Assembly (NCBI GenBank): GCA_958448395.1
Contig: CAUDDP010000019.1
Location: 1-30,382 of the forward strand
DNA from: an uncultured Oscillospiraceae bacterium
GTDB taxonomy: Bacteria > Bacillota > Clostridia > Oscillospirales > Ruminococcaceae
Direction of reading: 5' to 3'
DNA: 30,382 nucleotides
Numbering within the stretch: position 1 is the first letter of the stretch; every line of letters begins with the position of its first letter. Under the pieces are notes generated by a model. The model saw nothing but the letters and a program-made list of their open reading frames with translations, was not told the DNA's origin and ran no database searches. Positions 17,538 through 25,648 of this stretch are shown here, in pieces. Both the position numbers and the translations under genes were made by a program.

Positions 17538-18983
17538 TTATTCCAACATTGTGGGCAGAGAAATGATGACAGTCGTGCCCACTCCCAATTCACTCCGGAT
17601 ATCCAGACTGCCCTTGTGCATGGTAACAATTTCATTTGCCACTGCCAGTCCAATGCCGGATCCCCTTCGGGTATGATTTGCCTTGAAAAATTTCGTCTTT
17701 ACTTTTGGCAAATCTGCTGCACTGATTCCCACGCCGTTGTCAGAAATTCGTACCTGTATCTGACTGCCAATTTTCTCCGTACTGACGGTTACCAGTCCGC
17801 CGGGATTGGAATACTTTAAGGCATTATCTATGACATTGATAAATACCTGCCGAATCCGGTTTTTATCTCCGTACACAAACGGCAGCATTTCCGGCTCATG
17901 GTAAATCATGCGGATATGTTCTCGTTTCGCCTTTTCTGTATAGATCAGTACGGCATCGCCCAGCTCTGCTAGGATATCCATCGGCATGGGCTGTAACGTG
18001 AGTTTGCCGCTTTGCATTCTCGAAAAGTCCAGCAGCTCTTCTACCATGCGGGAAAGCCGTTCTGTTTCGTTGACAATGACACGCATTCCCTTTTGTACGG
18101 TTTCTGCATCCACATCCATACAGAGTGTTTCTGCCCAGCCTTGGATCGCGGTCAATGGTGTTCGCAGTTCATGGGAGACAGAGGAAATAAATTCATTTTT
18201 CATGGCCTCTGTTTCCGAAAGGGCAGAAGCCATATCATTGACTGCCTTGCACAGATCACCGATTTCATCTTCTGGAATTGGTGTAATTCGCTGAGAGAAG
18301 TTCCCTTGTGCAAATTTTTTGGTGGCTGCATTGATGTGGTTGATGGGACGAACGATGGAACGTACAAAAAAGGAACCAGTGATAAACAACAGCAGCAGGA
18401 CACCGATGCAAATGGCTGTAATCATCACCATATAATCCCGCAAAGTGGTGTCAATCTGTGTCATAGAAGAAACCACACGGATGGCATTGTACTCCGGCTG
18501 TATGGCAGAAATATTGACACTCACCGCCATAATCCGTTCCCCGTTTTGCGTACCGATCCATGTACCGTTTTCCTCTTTCATTGCTGTTTCATAGTCTGGC
18601 ATAACAGCACCGGCATCTGGTGCAAAACCGGAAGTGGTCAGGGTGACTTTCCCTTTGGAGTTGATTGCCATCAGCTCCATGCGTTCCTTATCTGAAAAAT
18701 TTTCAAACGTACTTCGCAGATCGGCAGAGAAGTTCGAGCCGCTGTCCTGGGCATACCGCGTCAACACAGTGGTGACAGAGGAAATCTTTGTGTTGAGATA
18801 TTGTTCTGCTGAATTATAATAGTAATGCTGTAAGGTATAGATGACCGCAAGCTCTACTATTAGCAATACCAGAAAAACCACGCCAAGATTGCTCACCAGC
18901 CAGCGGGTTGTGATGGTGTTTTTTCGCAGACTGCGACGTTTTTTCTGTTTAGCGGTCATCTGGGTCATTCCACTTGTAGCCAT
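17538..18983 (-). CDS. Membrane sensor histidine kinase
   Basis: A two-component sensor kinase of about 481 aa. A short basic N-terminus precedes membrane helix 1 (about 30-52), an extracytoplasmic sensor of about 130 residues, and helix 2 (about 190-212). HAMP (about 212-262) and HisKA follow, with phospho-acceptor His271 in SSVSHELRTPLTA. The HATPase domain has IDNALKYSNPGG, SDNGVGI and GSGIGLAVANEI. The start is ambiguous: ATGs at 18983, 18968 and 18959 are in frame, none has a clear ribosome-binding site, and all overlap the response regulator's 3' end, so translation is coupled. The architecture resembles PhoR/ResE-type kinases; the signal is unknown. Confidence 0.93.
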   Translation of the reverse strand: MATSGMTQMTAKQKKRRSLRKNTITTRWLVSNLGVVFLVLLIVELAVIYTLQHYYYNSAEQYLNTKISSVTTVLTRYAQDSGSNFSADLRSTFENFSDKERMELMAINSKGKVTLTTSGFAPDAGAVMPDYETAMKEENGTWIGTQNGERIMAVSVNISAIQPEYNAIRVVSSMTQIDTTLRDYMVMITAICIGVLLLLFITGSFFVRSIVRPINHINAATKKFAQGNFSQRITPIPEDEIGDLCKAVNDMASALSETEAMKNEFISSVSHELRTPLTAIQGWAETLCMDVDAETVQKGMRVIVNETERLSRMVEELLDFSRMQSGKLTLQPMPMDILAELGDAVLIYTEKAKREHIRMIYHEPEMLPFVYGDKNRIRQVFINVIDNALKYSNPGGLVTVSTEKIGSQIQVRISDNGVGISAADLPKVKTKFFKANHTRRGSGIGLAVANEIVTMHKGSLDIRSELGVGTTVIISLPTMLE

Positions 18984-19656
18984 AGCCCCAAATCGTTGTG
19001 ATATACTTTGGGTTGGAGGGCTGGTCTTCGATTTTCATGCGAATGCGGCGAATATTGACATCGACAATTTTATCATCGCCGTCATACTGCTCTCCCCAGA
19101 TATGTTCCAGAATGCTGGCACGGTCGAGTGCAGTATTTTTGTTTTTTAAAAAATATTCCAGAACCTGATATTCAATTTGTGTGAGTTCGATGGGTTTATC
19201 GTCCTTATGCAGGGTGCGGTTGACTCGATTCAGCACAAACGGACCGCTTTTCAGTATGGATTTTTGTTTATCACTGACGAAACTCATACAGACACGGCGA
19301 TAGATGGCATCGACTCTTGCAGTCAGTTCGGAGGGAGAAAAGGGTTTTGTAATATAGTCATCTGCACCGATCATCAAACCATTGACTTTGTCCATTTCCT
19401 GTGTCCGTGCTGACAGCATGATAATGCCAATGGTGGAGCTTCGTTTCCGGAGTTCTTTGCAGACCTGAAAGCCGTTCATGCCGGGCATCATGATATCCAG
19501 CAGAACAATGTCAAAATTGCCGCCTGCGGCTTCAAATGCACGCAGGGCATCTTCGCCGCAGCTGACATCATAGACTTCATAACCGACTCGTTTCAGGTTG
19601 ATCACCACAAATTCACGGATGACATCTTCATCCTCGCAGACTAAAATTCGTTTCAT
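18949..19656 (-). CDS. OmpR/PhoB family response regulator
   Basis: A 235-aa DNA-binding response regulator paired with the kinase downstream. The receiver domain (1-120) has the acidic pair CEDED at 8-10, phospho-acceptor Asp54 in VLLDIMMPG, and the switch lysine in DDYITKPFSPSELTARV. The C-terminal winged helix is about 130-232, with LTQIEYQVLEYFLKNKNTALDRASILEHIWG and VDVNIRRIRMKI. A GGAAGGAG site lies about 13 bases before the ATG, rather far. No confident promoter is seen in the short gap to repeat copy 5. Its 3' end overlaps the kinase start by 11-35 bp. Confidence 0.94.
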   Translation of the reverse strand: MKRILVCEDEDVIREFVVINLKRVGYEVYDVSCGEDALRAFEAAGGNFDIVLLDIMMPGMNGFQVCKELRKRSSTIGIIMLSARTQEMDKVNGLMIGADDYITKPFSPSELTARVDAIYRRVCMSFVSDKQKSILKSGPFVLNRVNRTLHKDDKPIELTQIEYQVLEYFLKNKNTALDRASILEHIWGEQYDGDDKIVDVNIRRIRMKIEDQPSNPKYITTIWGYGYKWNDPDDR

Positions 19657-19731
19657 AGCACTGTGCTTTCTCCTTCCTGTTTTTGTATATCCGGTTCTCT
19701 AAAATTTTTTTCTGTCACTGTTGTGGCATAG

Positions 19732-20112
19732 ATTTGGATTTTTGTATTTTCCCTCACGGATACCGATCTCACCTCCGCCGGCAGAATCGCTACGCTGTCT
19801 GCCTGTGTCCGCTGTCCGCCGTTGTACGTTGCACATACTTGCAGCTTTGTTTCTCTAAATTTCTGTATTCTGTATCATTTTGTTTTTTTCAGAGGCGGAC
19901 AGCGGTGGCTTATTCCTCGTTTCGTTCTCTTATCCAACTCGTTTGCTTTGCAGGGGACAGCTTGTCCCCAGTTCAGAGGATGCCCTTCCCTTTTGTCCCT
20001 TCGGGACATTTCCCCACACTGTGGGGAATCACCCTCCGCCAAGCTGGAGCCAGCTTGACCGCAATCGCCTGCGGCGAAGCAATTCAGCCCATAATTTGAA
20101 AATTGATTTCCG
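19732..20112 (-). repeat. Palindromic intergenic repeat, copy 5 (full-length A/C type, reverse orientation)
   Basis: A complete copy inverted relative to copy 4, filling the gap between the response regulator and the citrate synthase/lipoprotein operon. Read on the minus strand it starts with GGAAATCAATTTTCAAATTATGG and ends with GAGGGAAAATACAAAAATCC. The hairpins CCCCACA/TGTGGGG, GTCCC/GGGAC and GGGGACA/TGTCCCC are all kept. The large stem is damaged on one arm: CCGCTGTCCGCC has become CCGCTGTCCGCC-TCTGAAAAA without the extra C of copy 4. Confidence 0.85.
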
Positions 20113-20120
20113 TAGGTTTG

Positions 20121-21428
20121 CTATGACACAAACATAAAATATCCTAGCAGATCACCGACACCCCTTGCCAGTTCATCGGTGCTGTCTTCCGGTACTTTCA
20201 CAAAATAAAATGCATTGCCTCTGGAATACAGCAATTGATACCCCTCTTCTAAACGGCTGTCTCGGTTCGCTGTATCCGTTGCAACAGCAATCCGCATCAG
20301 CTCCGGCATGGCTGCCAATCGGTTACCGCTGTAGTGATAGAAGACCAGATCGCCGGTCAGCGTATCATTTTGTACAGTCACCATTTCCCTCCAATTTGGA
20401 GGCAGCAAAAATGCATAGCCCTCCCCTAGGCTGTAATATCCTCGGCTTTTTTCCTGTAGGATACCGTCTTGTGTCACCGTCATCCAGCGTGTCATACGGA
20501 TTAAATCGGAATCTGTCTCACTGTAGCCGGGAAACAATGCTTGTACCGGCACTTCTGGTATGCCGTCCTGATCAATGTCCATTGTCAGCCAGCCAATAGG
20601 ACGAAGGGTACTGATTTCCTCTGTGCTGGAGAGGCTGGACAGATTTTTGCCGTCAAACTGAAGAATCTCTGTCTGCATGGTGGTTGCACCGACAATTCCA
20701 TCCAGATAAACGGCGGTTTCTCCGCTTTGTGTACTGCCGCAGAGCACCTGACTGTATTCCGTGATTTTTCCTTGCAATGTCAGGGCATATCGGGTATAGT
20801 TATCCCGTTCGTCTGGTACATAAACGGCTGCCTCTGCATTATGATCGCTTTCAGCAGCTCGCAATACCATTAGTTCCGGTATGGCATCGCCGTCCAAATC
20901 TGCCACATCAAAGCTGGAATAGGGAACCGTGAAGTTTTTTGTGAGACTGCCGTCTGCATAGTTATAGATGACAAGAGCCTTGTCTGACTGATCCACCTGT
21001 GTGTAGCCGACAATGAGCCGTTCCTGTTTTCCAATTTTTGAGGCAATGACCCGATCGACGACAGCACCCTCTGCTGGCAAATCACAGACCGACATCCATT
21101 GTCCGTCTGCTTGGTCAAGCAGATTGAGCCGAAGGGCATTTTCTGTTGTAAGAGTTCCCTCTTTTCGATAAAAAACCGCAGCTTCATCCAGCTGATCTCC
21201 ATCTAAGTCCGCTATCATAACAGCAGAAAGATGTTCGCCGGTTCGGGGATATTGCAGCGTAATGCGGTTGCCGACTGCATTTTGCAGTGCTTGATAAATC
21301 TGCTCCTGCTCCCCACGCAGATGGGGGGGTGTCAGCAAAGCATCCACCGTTGCCCCAAATGTGCAGCCGGTCAGTAGGAGCAGCAGACATCCTGTCAGTA
21401 ACAGGCGAACCAGTGTTACCGGTCGCAT
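20121..21428 (-). CDS. Lipoprotein with FG-GAP/VCBS-like calcium loops
   Basis: A 435-aa predicted lipoprotein with a hydrophobic signal and lipobox LLTGC (Cys22; a second LLTGC ends at Cys14). The mature part has repeated DxDGD-type loops: MIADLDGDQLDEAAVFY (71-87), FDVADLDGDAIPELMVL and LTMDIDQDGIPEVPVQ. These fit an FG-GAP/VCBS beta-propeller that binds calcium on the outer face of the membrane. The function is not known. Its ATG overlaps the citrate synthase 3' end by 13 bp and has no clear ribosome-binding site, so it probably depends on translation of citrate synthase. Pairing a surface propeller with a TCA enzyme is odd and may reflect only shared transcription. Confidence 0.75.
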   Translation of the reverse strand: MRPVTLVRLLLTGCLLLLLTGCTFGATVDALLTPPHLRGEQEQIYQALQNAVGNRITLQYPRTGEHLSAVMIADLDGDQLDEAAVFYRKEGTLTTENALRLNLLDQADGQWMSVCDLPAEGAVVDRVIASKIGKQERLIVGYTQVDQSDKALVIYNYADGSLTKNFTVPYSSFDVADLDGDAIPELMVLRAAESDHNAEAAVYVPDERDNYTRYALTLQGKITEYSQVLCGSTQSGETAVYLDGIVGATTMQTEILQFDGKNLSSLSSTEEISTLRPIGWLTMDIDQDGIPEVPVQALFPGYSETDSDLIRMTRWMTVTQDGILQEKSRGYYSLGEGYAFLLPPNWREMVTVQNDTLTGDLVFYHYSGNRLAAMPELMRIAVATDTANRDSRLEEGYQLLYSRGNAFYFVKVPEDSTDELARGVGDLLGYFMFVS

Positions 21429-22798
21429 AGCGGTACATAGGGTTTTGTTTTGGTAATTGGCTTGTAAGCCGGACGGATAATCCGTTTGCCGGTCAGCAGT
21501 TCTTCCATGCGGTGTGCTGCCCAGCCGACCATTCTGGCACTGGCGAAGAGCGGGGTAAAGAGTTCATCTGGAATGCCAAGCATCCGGTATACCAAACCGG
21601 AATACATATCCACATTGGCACACATGGTTTTGTCTACACCACGCACTTTTTTCATCAGTTCTGGGGTCAGCCGTTCGATCAGAGAGAGCAGTTCAAACTC
21701 GGCTTCAATTTCCTTGCCCTTTGCCATTTCAAAAGCCTTCCGTTTCAGGATGACAGCACGGGGGTCAGAGAGGGTATAGACAGCGTGTCCCATACCATAA
21801 ATCAGTCCAGAGCCGTCACCGGCTTCTTTTTTGAGGATTTTTGTGACAAAGTCAGCCACTTCCCCTTCGCTGTTCCAATTCTTCACATTTTCTTTGATGC
21901 AGTCCAACATCTGTACGACCTTGATATTGGCACCGCCGTGACGGGAGCCTTTGAGCGAGTTGATGGCAGTGGTATAGGCAGCATAGGGATCTGTGCCGGA
22001 AGAGGTTGCAACACGGCATGCAAAGGTAGAGTTGTTACCGCCGCCGTGTTCTGCATGAATCGACAGCATAATATCCAGCAGCTGTGCTTCCTGCTTGGTG
22101 TAATTTCGGTCATTGCGGATGAGGGAGAGGACGGATTCCGCAGTCCCCTCTTCCGGTCGGATCTGGTGAATAATCATGCTGGCGTTGTCGAATTTATGTC
22201 GCTTTGCCTGATAGGCACCGTCCATCAGAATTGGCATTTTTGCAATCAGACCGAGAGCAATCCGCATCTCCCCCTCCAAGGACGGATGTTCTGGGTCATC
22301 GTCGTAGGAATATAGGGACAGAATGCTTCTTGCGAGCTTGTTCATGATGTTTTTAGAGGGTGCCTGCATGATGCTGTCCACGAGGAATCCGGGTGGCAAT
22401 TCTCTCCGCATGGCAAGAGATTTCCGCATGACATCCAGTTCAGAGGCGGTCGGCAGTTCGCCAAGCAAGAGCAGATATACAATTTCTTCAAAGAGGAAGC
22501 GGTCTTCCCGTTCTGCATTCTCCACCAAATCCTTGATGCTGTAGCCCCGGAAAATCAATTCGCCCGGTACAGGTTTGCGTTCGCCTTCATCAATGACATA
22601 GCCGTGCACGCTGCAAATACGAGTAATGCCGGCTACAACACCGGAGCCGTCGCTGTGGCGTAAGCCACGGTTTACATTGTATTTTTCGTAAAGAGCAGGT
22701 TCGATTTGAGAATTTTTTTTCAGACGGTCGCATAATCTTTTAATATCCGACTGTTGGGTGTTGGTTTCTTCCGTCAGGTAATTTTCCTGTAATGTCAT
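21416..22798 (-). CDS. gltA: Citrate synthase
   Basis: Condenses acetyl-CoA and oxaloacetate to citrate, the entry to the oxidative branch leading to 2-oxoglutarate and glutamate. The 460-aa protein shows the family blocks: FRGYSIKDLVENA, the HAEHGGGNNSTFACRVATSSGTDPYAA active-site region with its first catalytic His, the second His in GMGHAVYTLSDPRA, and the catalytic Asp in ANVDMYSGLVYRMLGIP. It is somewhat longer than the 370-residue Bacillus enzymes because of an N-terminal extension (about 1-60). The ATG has an AAGGAGG site. A consensus promoter and a leader of about 150 nt precede it. Citrate versus 2-methylcitrate synthase cannot be excluded from sequence alone. Confidence 0.93.
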   Translation of the reverse strand: MTLQENYLTEETNTQQSDIKRLCDRLKKNSQIEPALYEKYNVNRGLRHSDGSGVVAGITRICSVHGYVIDEGERKPVPGELIFRGYSIKDLVENAEREDRFLFEEIVYLLLLGELPTASELDVMRKSLAMRRELPPGFLVDSIMQAPSKNIMNKLARSILSLYSYDDDPEHPSLEGEMRIALGLIAKMPILMDGAYQAKRHKFDNASMIIHQIRPEEGTAESVLSLIRNDRNYTKQEAQLLDIMLSIHAEHGGGNNSTFACRVATSSGTDPYAAYTTAINSLKGSRHGGANIKVVQMLDCIKENVKNWNSEGEVADFVTKILKKEAGDGSGLIYGMGHAVYTLSDPRAVILKRKAFEMAKGKEIEAEFELLSLIERLTPELMKKVRGVDKTMCANVDMYSGLVYRMLGIPDELFTPLFASARMVGWAAHRMEELLTGKRIIRPAYKPITKTKPYVPLCDR

Positions 22799-22870
22799 AA
22801 GAAGGCCTCCTTTTCGATAAGGGCAAACGCCCTGCTATGCAATAATCATTGTGAATCGTTTATATTATGT

Positions 22871-22947
22871 GCAGAGAAAGTGGTTCACAGGCGGTCTGCA
22901 AACGGCAGCAATAAAAAAATGCCGAAGTTTGCACAGGTTTTCTCTGC
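22871..22947 (-). promoter_or_regulatory. Structured 5' leader of citrate synthase mRNA
   Basis: The predicted leader (about 22953 to 22799) contains a nested fold. An outer 9-bp stem joins GCAGAGAAA (minus strand, from 22947) with TTTCTCTGC (ending at 22871). Inside it, TGCAAAC-TTC-GGCA pairs with TGCC-GTTTGCA (7 bp, a 3-nt bulge, 4 bp; plus-strand positions 22897-22907 and 22920-22933) around a T-rich loop. I recognise no known riboswitch or T-box motif. It could be an unlabelled regulatory RNA or an mRNA stabiliser. Confidence 0.5.
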
Positions 22948-22959
22948 TTGTATCTTATA

Positions 22960-22988
22960 ATTATACACGAAATTGCAATGCCTGTCAA
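22960..22988 (-). promoter_or_regulatory. Perfect-consensus promoter of citrate synthase
   Basis: On the minus strand, TTGACA (22988-22983) and TATAAT (22965-22960) are both exact consensus hexamers with a 17-base spacer. This should be a very strong housekeeping promoter, placing the start near 22953, about 155 nt before the ATG. The rest of the 22799-23143 gap holds the leader and, near 23037-23061, a 7-bp hairpin of unclear role. Confidence 0.9.
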
Positions 22989-23143
22989 CCAGCGGAAAGA
23001 AAGCTTTTCCGGGGCAGATCGTTTCTTTTTTTCAGAAAACGCCTGTGAAGAAATGGCGTTTGTGATATACATAAGCTTTAATATTAAGTATATATATTAT
23101 AAATCAGTAATGAAATGGAATTTTGATAAGAAAGGATATGTTT

Positions 23144-24133
23144 ATGAAACGGGAACATATGATGCTGCTTCTATTTGCTTTGCTGCTCACTGCCATTCCA
23201 GTTGTACCAGCACTGCTGCTTTCTCATAAAGCCCCCCCCACAGATGCCGAATCCTCTGTTGCTGTGGAAGCCCTGTCGGATTTCTCTGTACTGGATGTTT
23301 CTACTGGTGAGGTGTTGACTGTTTCCGCAAGGGATTACGTCATTGGTGCGGTTTGTGCAGAAATGCCGGCAACATTTGAACCGGAGGCACTCAAGGCACA
23401 GGCAGTTGCGGCACATACCTACGCTGTCCGGCAGCAGCAAATAGAACAGGAAAATCCAACGGCTGAATTGTGCGGTGCCGATTTCTCCAATGATCCGGCA
23501 CAATATCAGGCATATTTTACGGAGAATCAGGCAAAGCAGTACTATGGTGAGCAGTTTGATACCTATTATCAAGAGATTGCCGATGCAGTGGATGATGTAC
23601 TGCCCTATATTTTGACGTACGAGGAAGAACCCATTATTGCAGCATTCTGTTCCATGTCTGCTGGGCAGACAGAATCGGCAGAAATTGTTTGGGGACAGGC
23701 GGTGCCGTATTTGATACCGGTGGATAGTGCGGCAGATGAGACTGCACCGCATTTTCTGGAGGAAGTGACGTTCTCGAAAGCGGAAATGCAGGATGCTCTG
23801 CAAACATTGGCACCGGATGCGAAACTGGAGGAGAAGCAGCCAGAAACGTGGCTCACCGTGCAGGAGGTTTCGGATTCTGGAACGGTCTGTACCGCAGAGG
23901 TTGGCGGCGTTTCGGTCAGTGGGCAGGATGTGCGGTCAGCCCTGTCACTTCGGGCGGCGGCATTTACGGTTGCCTATGCAGATGAACAGTTTACTATCAC
24001 CACCAAAGGCTATGGGCACGGTGTCGGTATGAGTCAGTATGGGGCGAATGCCATGGCGAAAAACGGGGCGGACTGGCAGGAGATTTTGTCGTATTATTAT
24101 CCGGAAACAGTGATTACGGATATGACAGCATAA
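23144..24133 (+). CDS. SpoIID/LytB domain protein
   Basis: A 329-aa protein of the SpoIID family, which are lytic transglycosylase-like enzymes acting on peptidoglycan from which stem peptides have been removed. It has an N-terminal membrane anchor (about 7-26). The domain signatures are VRDYVIGAVCAEMPATFEPEALKAQAVAAHTYAVRQ, FCSMSAGQTESAEIVWG, and the C-terminal GYGHGVGMSQYGANAMAKNG. I chose the ATG at 23144, with AGAAAGGA 7 bases upstream, over the upstream in-frame TTG. SpoIID normally acts in engulfment during sporulation, but homologs also occur in non-sporing Firmicutes, so a role in spore formation is not assured. It is divergent from citrate synthase; no clear promoter was found. Confidence 0.88.
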   Translation: MKREHMMLLLFALLLTAIPVVPALLLSHKAPPTDAESSVAVEALSDFSVLDVSTGEVLTVSARDYVIGAVCAEMPATFEPEALKAQAVAAHTYAVRQQQIEQENPTAELCGADFSNDPAQYQAYFTENQAKQYYGEQFDTYYQEIADAVDDVLPYILTYEEEPIIAAFCSMSAGQTESAEIVWGQAVPYLIPVDSAADETAPHFLEEVTFSKAEMQDALQTLAPDAKLEEKQPETWLTVQEVSDSGTVCTAEVGGVSVSGQDVRSALSLRAAAFTVAYADEQFTITTKGYGHGVGMSQYGANAMAKNGADWQEILSYYYPETVITDMTA

Positions 24134-24140
24134 AAATACA

Positions 24141-24264
24141 TGGAACTCCATTTTTAAATGATGGAGTGGATTGCACGCCGCAGGCGACTATGGTCAAGCT
24201 GAGCCAGCTTGACCATAGTCGCCATTCGGCAGATAAAACTCTCTCATCAAACGCACGTTAAAAA
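24141..24264 (+). repeat. Palindromic intergenic repeat, copy 6 (A/B hybrid)
   Basis: A short copy made of two left-hand ends facing each other. It starts like the A end (GGAACTCCATTTTTAAATGATGG) and finishes with the B end (CGGCAGATAAAACTCTCTCA then AACGCACGTTAAAA). The join is a perfect 19-bp palindrome (arms 24183-24201 and 24205-24223, loop AGC) made from the shared GGCGACTATGGTCAAGCTG core. It lies just after the SpoIID stop, where it could also terminate or stabilise that transcript. Confidence 0.75.
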
Positions 24265-24282
24265 GTACATTGTATAAAAAAT

Positions 24283-24323
24283 CAGCAGCCGCATTTGGAT
24301 GTTTTGTCCAAATACGGCTGCTG
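24283..24323 (-). terminator. Intrinsic terminator of the GH5 gene
   Basis: The inverted repeat CAGCAGCCGCATTTGGA / TCCAAATACGGCTGCTG has one mismatch in 17 pairs and a 7-base loop. On the minus strand it is followed by ATTTTTT, so it ends transcription of the GH5 gene, which stops at 24395. The plus-strand side lacks a T run. Confidence 0.85.
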
Positions 24324-24394
24324 CCTTGCATAAAGTAGTAGGAGGTATTATCATAATAAAAAGGGATGGAAATACTGTTGATACGGATAGGTTT

Positions 24395-25426
24395 TTACAG
24401 CAGGGGGATCAGCGATTCCCGTATGGTATCATAGTGGGCATCCATCAGCCCGAAATCCAAAGCCTTGTAAGTCCACATCGCTCTTCCAATTCCAAACTGC
24501 ACAAATGCTTTATGAATCGCTTGATACCATTGTAACGTATCTTCTGGAGATGCCAAATCAATGACGCCATATTCTCCACAATATAATGGGACATTTCGTT
24601 CCTCTGCAACAGTAACTGCTTCCTGAAACAGTGCAAGGAAAAAGTCTGTGTCCTGTGCATTCGGTGGAATGGTTTCCAGTACATCTGTCATGTTGCTGTC
24701 CAGTATGGAACGAGACTGCTCTAAACAAGTATCGGCAGACAGCAGGCAACCTGTGCGGTATGATGTTGGCATACCTTCTATCCAGTAGGCACCCTGATGG
24801 GTGAATAGGATCGGTTCATAGCAATGAAACGTATAGACTATTTTTTCATCTGGCGGCGGTAAAAGTGCCTTGACAGACATCACGCTGTTATATCGTGTTC
24901 CGCCGACCAGTATCCAAGTATCTTTTGTGACACGGCGAATTCGTTCCATGGCACGGGCAGCCAATATATTCCAAATGTCGCTGACAGCTGGGTTGACAAT
25001 TTCATTCAGCAGTTCAAATGCAACAAAATCGGAATACTGTCCGTAACGAGCAGCCAGTTTGTCCCACAGGCGAAGAAAGCGTTCCTGTAAGGCTTCACTC
25101 TCAAAAAATGCTGCACAATCCTTCGCTTCATCGAAAGCATAGCCAGCGGTTTTGTGCAGATCGAGTATCACATGCAGCCCTGCTTCTTTGCACCAGCGGA
25201 AACAGCGGTCAATATAAAGAAAGTTTTCGTCTTTTGGTGTACCGTCTTCTTCCTCCAATAGGCAGTAATCCACAGGCAATCGGACATGGTCGGCTCCCAT
25301 TGCCCGAATTTTCTGCATATCGTTTTCCGTGATAAAGGTTTCGAGGTGTTCTTTATCGTTTAAATCCCACTGTGACAGCCAGCCGCCGAGATTGATGCCC
25401 TTTTCAAATCCATTCCATTTTTTCAT
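24395..25426 (-). CDS. Intracellular GH5 beta-glycanase
   Basis: A 343-aa enzyme with the GH5 (beta/alpha)8 fold, hydrolysing beta-linked oligosaccharides. Seen: GINLGGWLSQW at the N-terminus, the HVRLPVDY strand, the acid/base Glu142 in AFELLNEIVNP, YTFHCYEP, the nucleophile Glu285 in YCGEYGV, and MWTYKALDFGL near the end. There is no signal peptide, dockerin or CBM, so it acts in the cytoplasm, presumably on imported cello- or other beta-glucan oligosaccharides, complementing the GH94 phosphorylase. The exact substrate is uncertain because GH5 is very broad. The ATG has an AAAGGA site. It is divergent from the AraC gene across repeat copy 7 and ends at its own terminator. Confidence 0.92.
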   Translation of the reverse strand: MKKWNGFEKGINLGGWLSQWDLNDKEHLETFITENDMQKIRAMGADHVRLPVDYCLLEEEDGTPKDENFLYIDRCFRWCKEAGLHVILDLHKTAGYAFDEAKDCAAFFESEALQERFLRLWDKLAARYGQYSDFVAFELLNEIVNPAVSDIWNILAARAMERIRRVTKDTWILVGGTRYNSVMSVKALLPPPDEKIVYTFHCYEPILFTHQGAYWIEGMPTSYRTGCLLSADTCLEQSRSILDSNMTDVLETIPPNAQDTDFFLALFQEAVTVAEERNVPLYCGEYGVIDLASPEDTLQWYQAIHKAFVQFGIGRAMWTYKALDFGLMDAHYDTIRESLIPLL

Positions 25427-25490
25427 ATTTATTTTCCTTTACTTATTATAATAAAATATTAAAATTTATTTTATTATGTAATTTACTATT

Positions 25491-25531
25491 CTATTAAGAA
25501 ATGGAATGGGAGGCATTCTATTTCTTAATAG
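25491..25531. other. Long palindrome with GGAGG loop upstream of GH5
   Basis: Eighteen-base arms (25491-25508 and 25514-25531, beginning CTATTAAGAAAT) pair with one G-T exception around a 5-base GGAGG loop. It lies 65 bp upstream of the GH5 start in an AT-rich gap. It could be an operator for the GH5 promoter or an RNA hairpin. A possible -10 (TATAAT on the minus strand near 25449-25454) lies between it and the gene, but no matching -35 was found. Confidence 0.5.
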
Positions 25532-25605
25532 AAATCCTTGGGGGAGTACTGCTTCATTTACAATTTTATTATACTGTATTTTTTGCAAAATTCATACAAA
25601 ATTCG

Positions 25606-25634
25606 TTGCACTTTTATCAGATATGTTTTATAAT
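25606..25634 (+). promoter_or_regulatory. Promoter facing into the repeat array and AraC gene
   Basis: TTGCAC (25606-25611) and a perfect TATAAT (25629-25634) lie 17 bases apart. Transcription would start near 25641, about 8 bases before the left end of repeat copy 7. The first credible gene is the AraC regulator at 26485, giving a leader of about 840 nt made almost wholly of repeat, unless the product is a separate RNA. Confidence 0.65.
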
Positions 25635-25648
25635 AAATGAAAAAGCAT

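Noticed and set aside
21512..22315. 267-aa open frame antisense to citrate synthase
   Set aside because: A shadow of the well-supported citrate synthase; no start signal or recognisable domain.
22871..22947. T-box or known riboswitch in the citrate synthase leader
   Set aside because: No T-box consensus or other known aptamer motif could be found, so it is listed only as a structured leader.
23123..23143. TTG start for the SpoIID-like gene 21 bases upstream
   Set aside because: The AGAAAGGA ribosome-binding site lies after this TTG and is well spaced for the ATG at 23144.
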